Both the position numbers and the translations under genes were made by a program. Positions 8,952 through 19,306 of a stretch of 64,000 nt of DNA are shown piece after piece. Position 1 is the first letter of the stretch. Each line of letters opens with the position of its first letter. This DNA is from Bacteroides sp. (GTDB lineage Bacteria; Bacteroidota; Bacteroidia; Bacteroidales; Muribaculaceae), in the NCBI GenBank assembly GCA_014801535.1, contig JAAVEA010000007.1, positions 32,162 to 96,161 of the forward strand, in the 5' to 3' direction. A model generated the notes under the pieces. That model saw only the letters and a program-made list of their open reading frames with translations. It searched no databases and was not told where the DNA came from.

Positions 8952-11900
8952 ATGAAATTAAAAAGACCCATTTATTATATCGTAGCGGCCTTGTGTGCCG
9001 TGGCAGCAGTCAATATCCCGGCTAATGAAGCCGAGGCTAAGAAAAAAGCCAAGACAACCCAGACTTCAAAATCTTCCAAGTCTTCCAAATCAAAAAATTC
9101 AAAATCATCAAAATCATCTAATTCCAAATCTTCAAAGGGGGGAAATTCAAAAAAAAGCAAAAACTCATCATCCACAACCAGGGGGTCAAAGAATAACGGT
9201 CGCAATTCAAAAGCATCGAAGGTTGCATCTTCAAAAAACAACAGCAAGGCATCCTCGCGCACGTCGCGCCGCACAGCCGCCCCTACTCCCCCCAAGGAGA
9301 CTCCTCAGAACGATTCGCTGACACTCGCGGTGAACAGTGCGGTTGTGAAATGGGTCCCTTCAGAGCTTAATCCGGGCGGCCTGAGAGTTAACAGTGTCAA
9401 GACCGACAGCCGTTCCAGAACGGCAACGGTGAGCCTGAACGAGAATTTCACATATATGCCCGTGACGCGCCGATTCATTGACTCTGTTTCGGAACAAGTG
9501 AAGAAGGCTCTCCCCGACTCTATTTCAAATTACAGGGTCAACCTCAATGTAGCCAATAAAGCATACAGTTCATATATCAACAAGATCGATGTGCTCCCTG
9601 AGAAATACAGGCAGAATCCGGCCTTTGTAACGGAGGTGAACCCATCGGTGAATCCGTCAAAAGGAATGCCTAACGATATTGTGGCTCTATGGCCCTCTCA
9701 CGGACGCTATTATAAGGTCGGCTCAGGGGGTGGATGGGCATGGCAACGCGGCTTCCTTTTCCAGACCATTGAAGACCTCTACACTATGGGATATATCTAT
9801 CCTTATGTGGTGCCCATGCTCGAAAATGCGGGTGCATACGTGTTTCTTCCACGTGAGCGTGACACCAACACAAACGAGGTGATCGTGGATAATGACATCA
9901 ACGAAGGAGGCCAGATCTTTTCACAGCCATATTATAAGGAGAGCAACGGTGCCCATCAATGGGCTACCGGTGAGTTAGACGGTTTTATATATGATCTTCC
10001 GGATTTCCGCGACACGGAGAATCCGTTTGAGAACGGTACATACCGACAGGTGAACACCACCCGCAACGGCAAACCCTCTGTGGCCGGATGGTATGCCGAT
10101 ATTCCTAAAGATGGGGAATATGCCATATATGTAAGTTACAAGACTCTTCCCAATTCAACTAAAGATGCCCGTTACACTGTGAATTACTCCGGTGGCACGA
10201 AAGAATTTATCGTGAATCAGACCATGGGAGGTGGAACATGGATATATTTAGGCACATTCCCTCTTGAGAAGGGTTACAGTGACACGGAACCTGTTGTGAC
10301 ACTCACCAACCTTTCTTCAGCCGAGGGTGCTATAGTTACAGCCGATGCTGTAAAGATCGGTGGCGGAATGGGCAACATCGCACGCAGCGACCGCCGCTCC
10401 GATGTCTATTATGATCCTTCTACTCCCGAGAACGATCTGCCCGACGATGAGGAGGAGAGCGATGAAGATAACGAGGAGAGCGATGACAGCGATATCGATG
10501 CAATGGACAACGATTCTCCATCTGCTAAAATTCAGACCGCTACCACACCTCAGAAACTGAAGAAGGGTGTGGCCCCGAAATTCACCACATCAGGGATGCC
10601 CCGATGGGTGGAGGGTTCAAGATATTGGCTTCATTGGGCCGGATTCCCCGAGTCGGTATACTCTCCATTCCACGGGAAGGATGATTATAAAGATGATTAT
10701 ACCGACCGCGGCCATTGGGTGAATTATCTGGCAGGAGGGTCGCGTGTGCTTCCCGATGAACCGGGGCTTAACCTTCCGGTAGACCTTTCTTTCGCGTTGC
10801 ATTCAGATGCAGGAGTGAGAAAAGATGACAGTTTTGTGGGCACACTCGGTATCTATTACACCAACGGCGGCCGTTCATATGAAGACGGCACGCCGAGGAT
10901 GAACTCCCGTATCCTCACCGACATGGTGATGCGTCAGATCACCAATGATATACGTCAGCAATACGAACCTAAATGGACAAGGCGTTCGATGTGGGACAAA
11001 TCATATCTCGAAGCACGAGTTCCTGAAGTGCCGGCCACTCTCATAGAGCTTATGAGTCATCAGAATTTTGCGGATATGATGTATGGCCTGGATCCGAATT
11101 TCAGATTTTCCGTAGGACGTTCCATATATAAGGGTCTGGCCCGCTTCCTCGCCGAAAGAAAAGGACGTGAGGTGGTGATCCAGCCTTTGGCAGTGAAGAA
11201 TTTCGCAATCAAAAAGTCGGGGAAAAACAATTATCGTCTAAGTTGGGAGCCAACTCCTGACCCGCTTGAGAAGACCGCAATGCCCGACAAGTATGTTATA
11301 ATGGAACGCAATGAGGGCGACCTCGGATTCCATAAGATTGCCGAGACCTCCTCTACTCATTATGACATTAAAGTAAACGATGATAAGATTCATAGTTTCA
11401 AGATAATCGCCGCTAATGCAGGAGGCTTGTCCTTCCCATCGGAAGTTCTCGCTTTATGTGAAGGTGAAAACGATGCGAAACCGGTGTTGATTGTGAACGG
11501 CTTCACCCGATTAAGCGGTCCCGCTCAGGTAAGAGACTCGCGCAGCGCCGGCTTCAAGGCTGACGAAGAATTCGGTGTGCCATATATCAAGGATATCTCT
11601 TTCACCGGCTATCAGCAGGAATTCAACCGCAATGCCGGCAACCGTCACGGTGTAAGCGGAAGCAACTATGCAACCAAAGTCATAGCCGGAAATACATTTG
11701 ACTATGCTGCCCTGCACGGAGACGCAATAGCTGAAAACGGATATGGATTTGTGTCATGTTCGGTTGGAGCTGTGGAGAAAGGTATCGTGAAACTAAACGA
11801 TTACCAGAATGTGGATCTTATCTTAGGGAAGCAGAAGACCACCATAGTCGGCAACGGTAAAAGCGGCATCAACTATCGTGCCTTCCCGCAGGAACTGCAG

Positions 11901-12491
11901 AAGGCCGTGAAGTCTTTCCTCGATAAAGGGGGTAACCTTATAGTGAGCGGTCAATATGTAATCTCAGATCTTCTTGACACTCGCTCTAACCGTGACGACC
12001 GTGAATTTGCTGAAAAGGTGCTTGGATTCATCACCATGGCTGAGAAAGAGAAACAACTTCGTGCGCAGGCAGAGGCAGAAGAAGCCCGTCTGAGAAGAGA
12101 GCGCGAGGAAAGGGAAGCGAACGGTGAAAGCGAGGAGAACCCCGAAGAAGAAGATAAGGGATCCACAAATAACAACGTTTCAGGCACTTCGGCACGCACA
12201 TCTTTCACAAGCGTAAGAAAGCCCGATGGACGTCTGCTTACCAACACCGGAAAAACCGTAAGTTACAGCAATACACTTAATGAAGACCTGTATATTGTTG
12301 AGAATCCCGACATTCTGGTGCCTATGAATGCGGAACAGGCTAAAAAGATACTCACCTTCTCCTCCAACAATCTTGGAGCAGGATATTCCGTGAAGAGCGG
12401 AAAGGGGAACCTGACAATATTGTCTGTTCCTATAGAGAGCATACACGATCAGGCTGACAGAGACAGGATCTTTAAGGATTTTCTAAAGTAA
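8952..12491 (+). CDS. split N-acetylmuramoyl-L-alanine amidase with golvesin-like and Fn3-like domains
   Basis: About 1179 residues, with a signal peptide (MKLKRPIYYIVAALCAVAAV) followed by a Ser/Lys/Asn-rich linker of about 80 residues. An Amidase_3-type fold appears to be interrupted. Its first half holds WPSHGRYY and LPRERD. Next comes a golvesin-like domain (GTWIYLGTFPLEKGY to TADAVKIGGG), then an acidic stretch. The second half follows with FALHSDAG and LIELMSHQNF, supplying the second His and the Glu. An Fn3-like segment and a C-terminal glutaminase-like domain end the protein. It should act on peptidoglycan in the periplasm or at the surface. Relatives are often annotated as xanthan lyases, for which I see no support. 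First gene of a plus-strand operon. Confidence 0.8.
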   Translation: MKLKRPIYYIVAALCAVAAVNIPANEAEAKKKAKTTQTSKSSKSSKSKNSKSSKSSNSKSSKGGNSKKSKNSSSTTRGSKNNGRNSKASKVASSKNNSKASSRTSRRTAAPTPPKETPQNDSLTLAVNSAVVKWVPSELNPGGLRVNSVKTDSRSRTATVSLNENFTYMPVTRRFIDSVSEQVKKALPDSISNYRVNLNVANKAYSSYINKIDVLPEKYRQNPAFVTEVNPSVNPSKGMPNDIVALWPSHGRYYKVGSGGGWAWQRGFLFQTIEDLYTMGYIYPYVVPMLENAGAYVFLPRERDTNTNEVIVDNDINEGGQIFSQPYYKESNGAHQWATGELDGFIYDLPDFRDTENPFENGTYRQVNTTRNGKPSVAGWYADIPKDGEYAIYVSYKTLPNSTKDARYTVNYSGGTKEFIVNQTMGGGTWIYLGTFPLEKGYSDTEPVVTLTNLSSAEGAIVTADAVKIGGGMGNIARSDRRSDVYYDPSTPENDLPDDEEESDEDNEESDDSDIDAMDNDSPSAKIQTATTPQKLKKGVAPKFTTSGMPRWVEGSRYWLHWAGFPESVYSPFHGKDDYKDDYTDRGHWVNYLAGGSRVLPDEPGLNLPVDLSFALHSDAGVRKDDSFVGTLGIYYTNGGRSYEDGTPRMNSRILTDMVMRQITNDIRQQYEPKWTRRSMWDKSYLEARVPEVPATLIELMSHQNFADMMYGLDPNFRFSVGRSIYKGLARFLAERKGREVVIQPLAVKNFAIKKSGKNNYRLSWEPTPDPLEKTAMPDKYVIMERNEGDLGFHKIAETSSTHYDIKVNDDKIHSFKIIAANAGGLSFPSEVLALCEGENDAKPVLIVNGFTRLSGPAQVRDSRSAGFKADEEFGVPYIKDISFTGYQQEFNRNAGNRHGVSGSNYATKVIAGNTFDYAALHGDAIAENGYGFVSCSVGAVEKGIVKLNDYQNVDLILGKQKTTIVGNGKSGINYRAFPQELQKAVKSFLDKGGNLIVSGQYVISDLLDTRSNRDDREFAEKVLGFITMAEKEKQLRAQAEAEEARLRREREEREANGESEENPEEEDKGSTNNNVSGTSARTSFTSVRKPDGRLLTNTGKTVSYSNTLNEDLYIVENPDILVPMNAEQAKKILTFSSNNLGAGYSVKSGKGNLTILSVPIESIHDQADRDRIFKDFLK

Positions 12492-12500
12492 CACAGCAGT

Positions 12501-13961
12501 ATGAATATAGTTAGATTTAAAAATGTGAATACACTGCGGGAAGAGATTTTCCGCACCCCACTTGAACAATATGTTCTTGTGCAGCTCGATGACCGGGAGA
12601 TAACTCTCGACCCGCTATATCTGAACAGGGTTGTGGATACGGCTTCTGAGATTGACGCTACGCTTTCCTACTGCTGGTTTCGTGAGCGTCAGGCAGACGG
12701 CACCTTGCTGAATCATCCGGTTAATGATTACCAGCCGGGATCGGTGCGCGATGACTTTGATTTCGGGCCTCTGGTGCTTCTGAATGCTGCTGATGTGCTT
12801 TCGGCAACCGAGAATTTTACAGAAAAGGAATCTTCAATGCTCGACGGAGGATGGTATGCCCTGCGTTTACGAATGACAATCGGCAAGATGATTGCAATGA
12901 TTCCAGAATATCTCTACACAGTGGAGCGCCGCGACTACCGCAAAAGCGGTGAGAAACAACATGACTATGTGGATCCGCGCAACAGAGCATATCAGGAGGA
13001 GATGGAACAGGTGCTCACCAATCATCTCGGCATGATCGGAGGGTTGTGGGATGGTAAAACAGAGACGCTGAACTATGATGAACATGATTTTCCCGTTGAA
13101 GCCTCTGTTGTGATTCCGGTGAAAAACCGGGTGCGCACCGTCATTGATGCGGTAAACTCCGCTTTATCGCAGGAAACTACATTCCCCTTCAATGTGATAG
13201 TGGTTGACAATGATTCTTCCGATGGAACACGTGAAGCGCTCGAGAGCATTTCAGATCCTCGCTTAAAACTGATCAAAGTGGATGCGACCGAGAATCTCGG
13301 GATAGGAGGCTGCTGGAACCGCGCCCTTCTTTCCGAACATTGCGGACGATTTGCCGTTCAACTCGATTCAGACGATCTTTATAACTCTCATTCGGTGCTT
13401 CAGGCGATTGTCAACAAATTCCGTTCAGGTAATTTCGGCATGGTCATCGGAAGTTACTCAATGATTGATTTCGATGGCAATCCGTTGCCTCCGGGAGTGA
13501 TTTCACATTCAGAATGGACCGATGACAACGGGCCTAACAATGCTCTCCGAATTAACGGATTTGGAGCGCCCAGAGCATTCTTCACACCTGTGGCACGCCG
13601 CTTTCTTTTCCCCAACGTAAGTTATGGAGAAGACTATGCGATGGCTCTGAGAATATGCAGGGATTATGGTGTGGGGCGCATCTACCGGCCGTTATATCTA
13701 TGCCGCCGATGGGATGGAAATTCAGATGCCGCACTTTCCATCGAGAAAGTGAACGCAAACAATAACTACAAGGATTGCCTTCGTTCAATCGAACTTATGG
13801 CAAGGGTGAAACTCTCTTTTGATGAAGCCACAAAAGAGAGAGCATTCCCCCTTCCTCCCAATTTCATGGATAAAGATTTCTTCAGCAATTTAGGATTGGG
13901 AGGAGACTTCGATGGTTATGACGAGGAGGAGGAAGACGATGATAATGATGATGATTTTTAA
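12501..13961 (+). CDS. family 2 glycosyltransferase with acidic C-terminal tail
   Basis: 486 residues. Residues 1-190 form an extra N-terminal region without a recognised domain. The GT-A fold starts at [20 protein letters not shown] and continues with [17 protein letters not shown], and the DXD-like metal site lies in [12 protein letters not shown]. No membrane segment is visible, so it is probably cytoplasmic. The last residues are almost all Asp/Glu ([15 protein letters not shown]), which is unusual. It starts 10 bases after the amidase, and its stop overlaps the next ATG by one base (TAATG), indicating tight coupling. The acceptor is unknown, and context suggests envelope glycan. Confidence 0.85.
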   Translation: MNIVRFKNVNTLREEIFRTPLEQYVLVQLDDREITLDPLYLNRVVDTASEIDATLSYCWFRERQADGTLLNHPVNDYQPGSVRDDFDFGPLVLLNAADVLSATENFTEKESSMLDGGWYALRLRMTIGKMIAMIPEYLYTVERRDYRKSGEKQHDYVDPRNRAYQEEMEQVLTNHLGMIGGLWDGKTETLNYDEHDFPVEASVVIPVKNRVRTVIDAVNSALSQETTFPFNVIVVDNDSSDGTREALESISDPRLKLIKVDATENLGIGGCWNRALLSEHCGRFAVQLDSDDLYNSHSVLQAIVNKFRSGNFGMVIGSYSMIDFDGNPLPPGVISHSEWTDDNGPNNALRINGFGAPRAFFTPVARRFLFPNVSYGEDYAMALRICRDYGVGRIYRPLYLCRRWDGNSDAALSIEKVNANNNYKDCLRSIELMARVKLSFDEATKERAFPLPPNFMDKDFFSNLGLGGDFDGYDEEEEDDDNDDDF

Positions 13962-14881
13962 TGACAACTGAAGAGATAAACGATTTTGTGGAGCATCAGC
14001 TCAGTGTCTGGCCTGAGGCTGCGTCCAACTTCGACGCTCTGTCGCGGGTAGGACGCAAACCGCTTCATATAGGTTCTTTTGCCGCCTATGCCCAACATAA
14101 CCCGGCGCGTATAAGGAGCACTGCCGCTAAAACGGATGCGGAGTCAATAAAAAAACGTGCTTGTTTCCTCTGCGCTTCAAATCGCCCCTCAGAACAGATA
14201 ACCCGGGAATGGATTCCCGGGTGGGACCTGCTGGTGAATCCCTATCCGATACTCCCTATTCATTTCACCATTGTCGATAAGGAGCATCGTCCGCAAGACG
14301 GCATTCCTCCGGAAATGGCAATCATGGCTGAAAAAGCACCTGATCTCGCAATATTTTATAATGGCGCGCGCGCAGGGGCTTCGGCTCCTGACCACCGACA
14401 TTGTCAGGCCGTATTAAAAAGTGAACTTCCGATTGTGAGACTGGCTGAAGAGAACCATTCCTCCGATATGCCGGCAATCGTGAGTTCGGAGTGTTTCGGC
14501 CTCAACCTCCCTTTCAACTTCATCAGCGCGATCATAACTCCTGATGAAACAGGGATGTTGAATCTTGCCTTGATGACACAAATAAAAGGGATTGACGCTA
14601 CTACCGACAAACCTGATACCGGCCTTGTAAACGCATTCTTCTGGATTGATTCATCTACCGGTCTGCTACGCATAATCGTTATTCCACGAAGGGCCCACAG
14701 ACCGAGATGTTTCTTTGCGGAAGATGAAAGCCGTTTCACTGTTTCACCCGGAGCTCTCGATATGGCGGGAGTGATGATTCTTCCCGTAGAGAAAGATTTC
14801 GAGCGCATAACGGAAGATATCGCGGCTGGTATATATGATGAAGTGGCATTCAGGGGTAAGATTCCTGAAAATATCATCTAA
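13961..14881 (+). CDS. DUF4922 protein, HIT-like nucleotidyltransferase/phosphorylase fold
   Basis: 306 residues. The HIT-like features are CFLCASNRP near residue 65 (a possible zinc-binding Cys pair) and the central DHRHCQAVLK, close to the HxHxQ active site of GalT/GDP-L-galactose phosphorylase relatives. LLVNPYPILPIHFTIV precedes it, as in those enzymes. This suggests transfer or phosphorolysis on a nucleotide sugar. The exact reaction is not known to me. It is coupled to the glycosyltransferase by a one-base overlap and followed 20 bases later by the transporter gene. Confidence 0.75.
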   Translation: MTTEEINDFVEHQLSVWPEAASNFDALSRVGRKPLHIGSFAAYAQHNPARIRSTAAKTDAESIKKRACFLCASNRPSEQITREWIPGWDLLVNPYPILPIHFTIVDKEHRPQDGIPPEMAIMAEKAPDLAIFYNGARAGASAPDHRHCQAVLKSELPIVRLAEENHSSDMPAIVSSECFGLNLPFNFISAIITPDETGMLNLALMTQIKGIDATTDKPDTGLVNAFFWIDSSTGLLRIIVIPRRAHRPRCFFAEDESRFTVSPGALDMAGVMILPVEKDFERITEDIAAGIYDEVAFRGKIPENII

Positions 14882-14901
14882 CGACTTTTCACCTATACAT
14901 C

Positions 14902-16224
14902 ATGAGAAACAAGAATAAGATGGAAAACGGCTCCGTTTCTCCGTGGAGATGGATACCAACCCTCTATATAGCGGAGGGTCTTCCCTATTTCGCTGTCAAC
15001 ACCCTCACGGTGCTGATGTATGTGAACATGAATATTTCTCTCAAGGAGATGGCTTTCTTCACAGGATGGCTTTATCTTCCCTGGGTGATCAAACCATTCT
15101 GGAGTCCGTTCATTGATCTTTTCAAGACCAAAAGGATCTGGACTATATCCATGGAAGGGATTATCTGTCTATCCATGGCCGCAATAGGTTTTTTCCTTCC
15201 TTTCTCATTTTTCTTCTCCGCTACGCTTGTCTTCTTCTGGATAATGGCATTTGCCTCGGCCACTCACGATATAGCAGCCGACGGCTATTACATGCTTGAA
15301 CTTTCAGATCACGATCAGGCTGCCTTTGTGGGGGTGCGCTCCACATTCTACAGAATAGCAAGTGTGATCGGACAAGGTGGTCTTGTAATGCTTGCCGGCT
15401 ATCTTGAAGAGACAATGGGAGATATCGCAGCTGCATGGAGAGCCGTCTTTCTTGTGCTCTCCTTATTCTTCCTTTGCATCACGCTATATCACAGTCGCTT
15501 CATGCCCAAAGCCAAGGATGACAAGCCTGTGCCGGGTGTGACCGCCAAGACGATTCTTAAGGACTTCGCCATGACTTTCGTGACATTCTTCCGTAAATCC
15601 GGAATTACGGCAGCCATCTGTTTCATGCTGCTCTATCGTCTGCCGGAAGCTTTATGCGTAAAACTTGTGCAGCCGTTTCTTGTTTCTCCTCTTTCAGAGG
15701 GGGGACTTGGATTAACAACCAGAGAGGTGGGATTCGTGAACGGAACGATCGGAGTCATTGCGCTTCTCGCGGGGGGAATACTCGGAGGTCTGGCCATTGC
15801 GAACGGGGGTCTGAAGAAATGGCTATGGCCTATGGCTCTGAGCCTGACACTACCATGCGGTGTGTACTGTTACCTCGCTATGGTTCAACCGCTGGATTTC
15901 TCACTCATATGCTGCGCAATAGGGTTTGAGCAGTTCGGATATGGCTTCGGCTTCACCGCCTTCATGCTCTATCTCATATATTTTTCAAGAGGTAAAAACA
16001 AAACATCTCATTACGCTTTCTGCACTGCTTTCATGGCCTTGGGAATGATGCTGCCGGGAATGGCCGCCGGATGGCTGCATGAAACACTGTCGGGCATAAA
16101 TATCTTCGGAGGAAGCGCACCTCAGGGATATATCAATTTTTTCTGGGCCGTGATGATTTGTTGTCTGGCAACTTTCGCAGTCTGTCTCAAACTCAAGATT
16201 GATCCCGGCTTCGGAAAAAAATAG
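14902..16224 (+). CDS. AmpG-like MFS permease
   Basis: 440 residues with about 12 hydrophobic segments. The opening WRWIPTLYIAEGLPYFAVNTLTVLMY resembles AmpG-family muropeptide permeases (GxPxG-like segment near the first helix), and PWVIKPFWSPFIDLFKTKR fits the loop 2-3 motif. AmpG proteins import anhydromuropeptides or GlcNAc-MurNAc fragments for recycling. The amidase encoded upstream makes a cell-wall recycling role attractive, though the substrate is inferred only. No specific AmpG marker separates it from sugar transporters such as MurT. Confidence 0.75.
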   Translation: MRNKNKMENGSVSPWRWIPTLYIAEGLPYFAVNTLTVLMYVNMNISLKEMAFFTGWLYLPWVIKPFWSPFIDLFKTKRIWTISMEGIICLSMAAIGFFLPFSFFFSATLVFFWIMAFASATHDIAADGYYMLELSDHDQAAFVGVRSTFYRIASVIGQGGLVMLAGYLEETMGDIAAAWRAVFLVLSLFFLCITLYHSRFMPKAKDDKPVPGVTAKTILKDFAMTFVTFFRKSGITAAICFMLLYRLPEALCVKLVQPFLVSPLSEGGLGLTTREVGFVNGTIGVIALLAGGILGGLAIANGGLKKWLWPMALSLTLPCGVYCYLAMVQPLDFSLICCAIGFEQFGYGFGFTAFMLYLIYFSRGKNKTSHYAFCTAFMALGMMLPGMAAGWLHETLSGINIFGGSAPQGYINFFWAVMICCLATFAVCLKLKIDPGFGKK

Positions 16225-16236
16225 TAATTTTACACA

Positions 16237-18585
16237 GTGAAGGTTCTAAAGCACATATCATGCGTAATTATCGTCCTGATTGCATTGGCAATGTCAGGAT
16301 GCTCCTCCACACGGCATCTTCCCACCGGCACTTACCTTCTTGACGATGTGAAGATACGTCTGAATGATTCTACCGGCACTCTCAACGAGACAGAGATGAT
16401 GACATATGTGCGTCATCAGGAAAACAACCGCATGTTATGGAGTGCAAAGCTTCGCTTAGGGGTCTATAACATGAGTGGCAAAGACACCACCAAATGGTGG
16501 AACAGATGGATCCGTAAACTCGGAGAACCACCCGTGGTGTTCGATTATGCCAATTCCTTGTCTGACGCCGAACAGCTGCGCAAGGCAATGATAAACGACG
16601 GATTCCTTAAAGCATCGGTAAGCATTGACACGATTGCCAATCATAAGAAACGTAAAATGAAGGTGTATTATAACCTTCATCCCGGAGTACCCTACGTTAT
16701 AAGGAATATCGATTATGTGTTTCCTAACGACACATTGAAAACACTCGTGATGCGCGATTCGTCAAGAATGATCGTAGGCCCTGGTGACATGCTTAACCGA
16801 TCTGATCTTGAAGCGGAAAGAGAGCTTATAACCAATCGTCTGAAGAACAGAGGATATTACGCTTTCGGCAAAGAATATATCACATTCAATGCCGATACCA
16901 CGGCGGGGAGCAATGAGGTAGATCTCACAATGACACTTAATCCTCCATATCCGGCCGAAAATAGAACACTTCCCATTGATACACATAAGGAGTATATTGT
17001 AAGAAATGTTACATATATAATGGATTATGATCCGGGGGTTACTGAAGATATAGTAAACTTTGAAGCCAACGACACCGTTTCTTTCAAAGGGATAACGATT
17101 CTCTATGGCAAATCCAGATACCTCCGTCCAGGTGTGCTGGCAGAGAATTGTTTCATCACTCCGGGACAACCCTACCGGCTGAGAAACGTGAACAAGACCT
17201 ATTCGGCACTATCACGTCTTCCGATATTGAAATTCATCAATATCCGTTTTCTTCCTGTGGGCTCGGGACATTCTGACAGCCCGGTAGGTTTTGTCGACGC
17301 ATATATACTTCTGACAAAAGGTAAGAGTCAGACATTTTCCGTGGAACTGGAAGGCACCAACTCGGAAGGAGATCTCGGTGTGGCCGCCGGTATAAATTAT
17401 TCTCACCGCAATATCGCGAAAGGGTCTGAGACACTTTCGGGTAAACTTCACGGCTCTTATGAATCTTTAAGCGGAAACCTGAGCGGACTGCTACATAACA
17501 GATATATGGAGTATGGCATCGAGGTGGGTATAAATTTTCCTAAGTTCAAGGCTCCCTTCCTGAAAGAAAGCTTCAAAAGGAGAATCATGGCTGCCACGGA
17601 ATTCAATATTTCCATGAATTATCAGGAACGCCCGGAATATACACGTATCATCTCAACTGCCGGTTGGAGCTACAAATGGTCGGAACATAACAACCGCGAC
17701 CGTCACACTCTGACCCCAATAGACGTGAATTATGTGTATCTACCTGAGAGCACAAATGATTTTATAAATCAGATCGCGCCCGACAATCCACTGCTCCGGT
17801 ATAGCTATGAGGATCACTTCATCATGCGTTTGGGCTATAACTTCTATCACACCAATAAACGCCAGGATCGTCCCTGGAGAATGGCGCAAAAAGATATTTT
17901 CACTATCCGTCTTAATGCCGAGGTGGCGGGCAATCTTCTTTTTGCCCTCAATTCGGTTTTCAACCACCGTTCGGATTTCCATTCCAATCCTTACAGAGTG
18001 TTCGGCATACGCTACTCCCAATATGCCAAAATGGAGGCCGATCTTTCATTTCTTCATATTTTCAACGAACGTAACGCTCTTGCATGGCATACGGGATTCG
18101 GAATAGGTGTTCCTTACGGCAACTCGTCGATGCTGCCGTTTGAAAAAAGATTCTACGGAGGAGGAGCCAACGGTGTGCGAGGCTGGGATGTACGCACACT
18201 CGGACCCGGTCGCTATCCGGGATCAAACTCAGTGAGCGATTTCATAAACCAATGCGGCGACATCAGAATTGAATTAAGCGCCGAATATCGTGCGAAACTC
18301 TTCTGGGTGCTGGAAAGCGCGCTTTTTGTCGATGCCGGTAATATATGGACAATCCGTAATTATGTGAATCAGCCATACGGCATGTTTCATTTCAACTCAT
18401 TCTATAAGGAGATTGCCGCTGCCTATGGCGTAGGACTGCGCTTCGATTTCTCTTATTTCCTGCTACGGTTCGATATGGGTATGAAGGCGCATAATCCCGC
18501 TATAAACGCCGAACCATGGCCGCTGATTCATCCAAAATGGAGTCGTGACCATTCATTCCATTTCTCAATAGGTTATCCTTTTTAA
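16237..18585 (+). CDS. Omp85-superfamily outer-membrane lipoprotein (BamA/TamL-like)
   Basis: 782 residues starting at GTG 16237, 12 bases after the permease. The lipobox is LIALAMSGC (Cys at about 22), followed by POTRA-like repeats (YVIRNIDYVFPNDTL; ILKFINIRFLPV) and a C-terminal 16-strand barrel with the Omp85 signature region RFYGGGANGVRGW and a terminal aromatic residue (FSIGYPF). Proteins of this lipid-anchored type are typical of Bacteroidetes and assemble or export outer-membrane proteins. A second member lies behind tamB at 40714, so this one is a paralogue with no TamB neighbour. Substrate unknown. Confidence 0.85.
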   Translation: MKVLKHISCVIIVLIALAMSGCSSTRHLPTGTYLLDDVKIRLNDSTGTLNETEMMTYVRHQENNRMLWSAKLRLGVYNMSGKDTTKWWNRWIRKLGEPPVVFDYANSLSDAEQLRKAMINDGFLKASVSIDTIANHKKRKMKVYYNLHPGVPYVIRNIDYVFPNDTLKTLVMRDSSRMIVGPGDMLNRSDLEAERELITNRLKNRGYYAFGKEYITFNADTTAGSNEVDLTMTLNPPYPAENRTLPIDTHKEYIVRNVTYIMDYDPGVTEDIVNFEANDTVSFKGITILYGKSRYLRPGVLAENCFITPGQPYRLRNVNKTYSALSRLPILKFINIRFLPVGSGHSDSPVGFVDAYILLTKGKSQTFSVELEGTNSEGDLGVAAGINYSHRNIAKGSETLSGKLHGSYESLSGNLSGLLHNRYMEYGIEVGINFPKFKAPFLKESFKRRIMAATEFNISMNYQERPEYTRIISTAGWSYKWSEHNNRDRHTLTPIDVNYVYLPESTNDFINQIAPDNPLLRYSYEDHFIMRLGYNFYHTNKRQDRPWRMAQKDIFTIRLNAEVAGNLLFALNSVFNHRSDFHSNPYRVFGIRYSQYAKMEADLSFLHIFNERNALAWHTGFGIGVPYGNSSMLPFEKRFYGGGANGVRGWDVRTLGPGRYPGSNSVSDFINQCGDIRIELSAEYRAKLFWVLESALFVDAGNIWTIRNYVNQPYGMFHFNSFYKEIAAAYGVGLRFDFSYFLLRFDMGMKAHNPAINAEPWPLIHPKWSRDHSFHFSIGYPF

Positions 18586-18596
18586 AAACAGTTATT

Positions 18597-19247
18597 ATGA
18601 AAAAACTTGTAATATTCGACCTCGACGGCACTCTTCTCAATACCATTGCTGACCTTGGAAACGCCTGTAACTACGCCCTGAGAATGATGGGATTTTCCGA
18701 ACACGCTCTTTCTACTTATAACTATATGGTAGGCAATGGAGTGAGGAAACTGATTCAGCGGGCCGAACCGGATGCGGATGAGGAGACCGTTGACAAACTG
18801 TTAAGTATTTTCCGTGAATATTATGACCAGCACTGCACCGACGAGACTCTCCCCTACCCCGGCATTCCCGAACTGCTCAGAGAACTTACTGACCGGCAGA
18901 TAGCGATCGGTGTGGCCTCTAATAAATATGAAGCGGCGGTTGAAAAGATTGTCAAGCATTATTTCCCGGATATTCCTTTTGTGGCTTTATTGGGGCAGAA
19001 TGAAGACCGTCCTACAAAACCGGATCCTTCAATCGTATTCGCTCTCCTCAACGAATATCCTACACCAAAGCGGGATATTCTTTATGTGGGCGATTCTGCC
19101 GTAGATATGGAAACGGCAAGAAGAGCATGTGTGGAATCTGTGGGAGTTACATGGGGATTCCGCCCCGTATCTGAATTGCGCAAAGCATATGCCGATCACA
19201 TTGTAAACCGCCCCTCTGAGATTCTAAGGCTGACTGAAGAACGATAA
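18597..19247 (+). CDS. gph: HAD-family phosphatase, phosphoglycolate phosphatase-like
   Basis: 216 residues. HAD motifs in order: IFDLDGTLLNT (I), VASNKY (II), KPDPSI (III lysine) and YVGDSAVDMETA (IV). The cap is an inserted helical C1 type after motif I, as in Gph/PGP. Likely substrates are 2-phosphoglycolate or other small phosphate esters; the family is promiscuous. It begins 11 bases after the Omp85 gene and seems to be part of the same transcript. Confidence 0.85.
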   Translation: MKKLVIFDLDGTLLNTIADLGNACNYALRMMGFSEHALSTYNYMVGNGVRKLIQRAEPDADEETVDKLLSIFREYYDQHCTDETLPYPGIPELLRELTDRQIAIGVASNKYEAAVEKIVKHYFPDIPFVALLGQNEDRPTKPDPSIVFALLNEYPTPKRDILYVGDSAVDMETARRACVESVGVTWGFRPVSELRKAYADHIVNRPSEILRLTEER

Positions 19248-19306
19248 GCACCGCTTCAGAATCCGGCTGATAATGAAATCACTCTTCACCCCAAGCAATT
19301 AATCAT

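Noticed and set aside
8952..12491. Xanthan lyase activity
   Set aside because: No polysaccharide lyase motif; the only shared part is the golvesin-like domain, which is not catalytic evidence.
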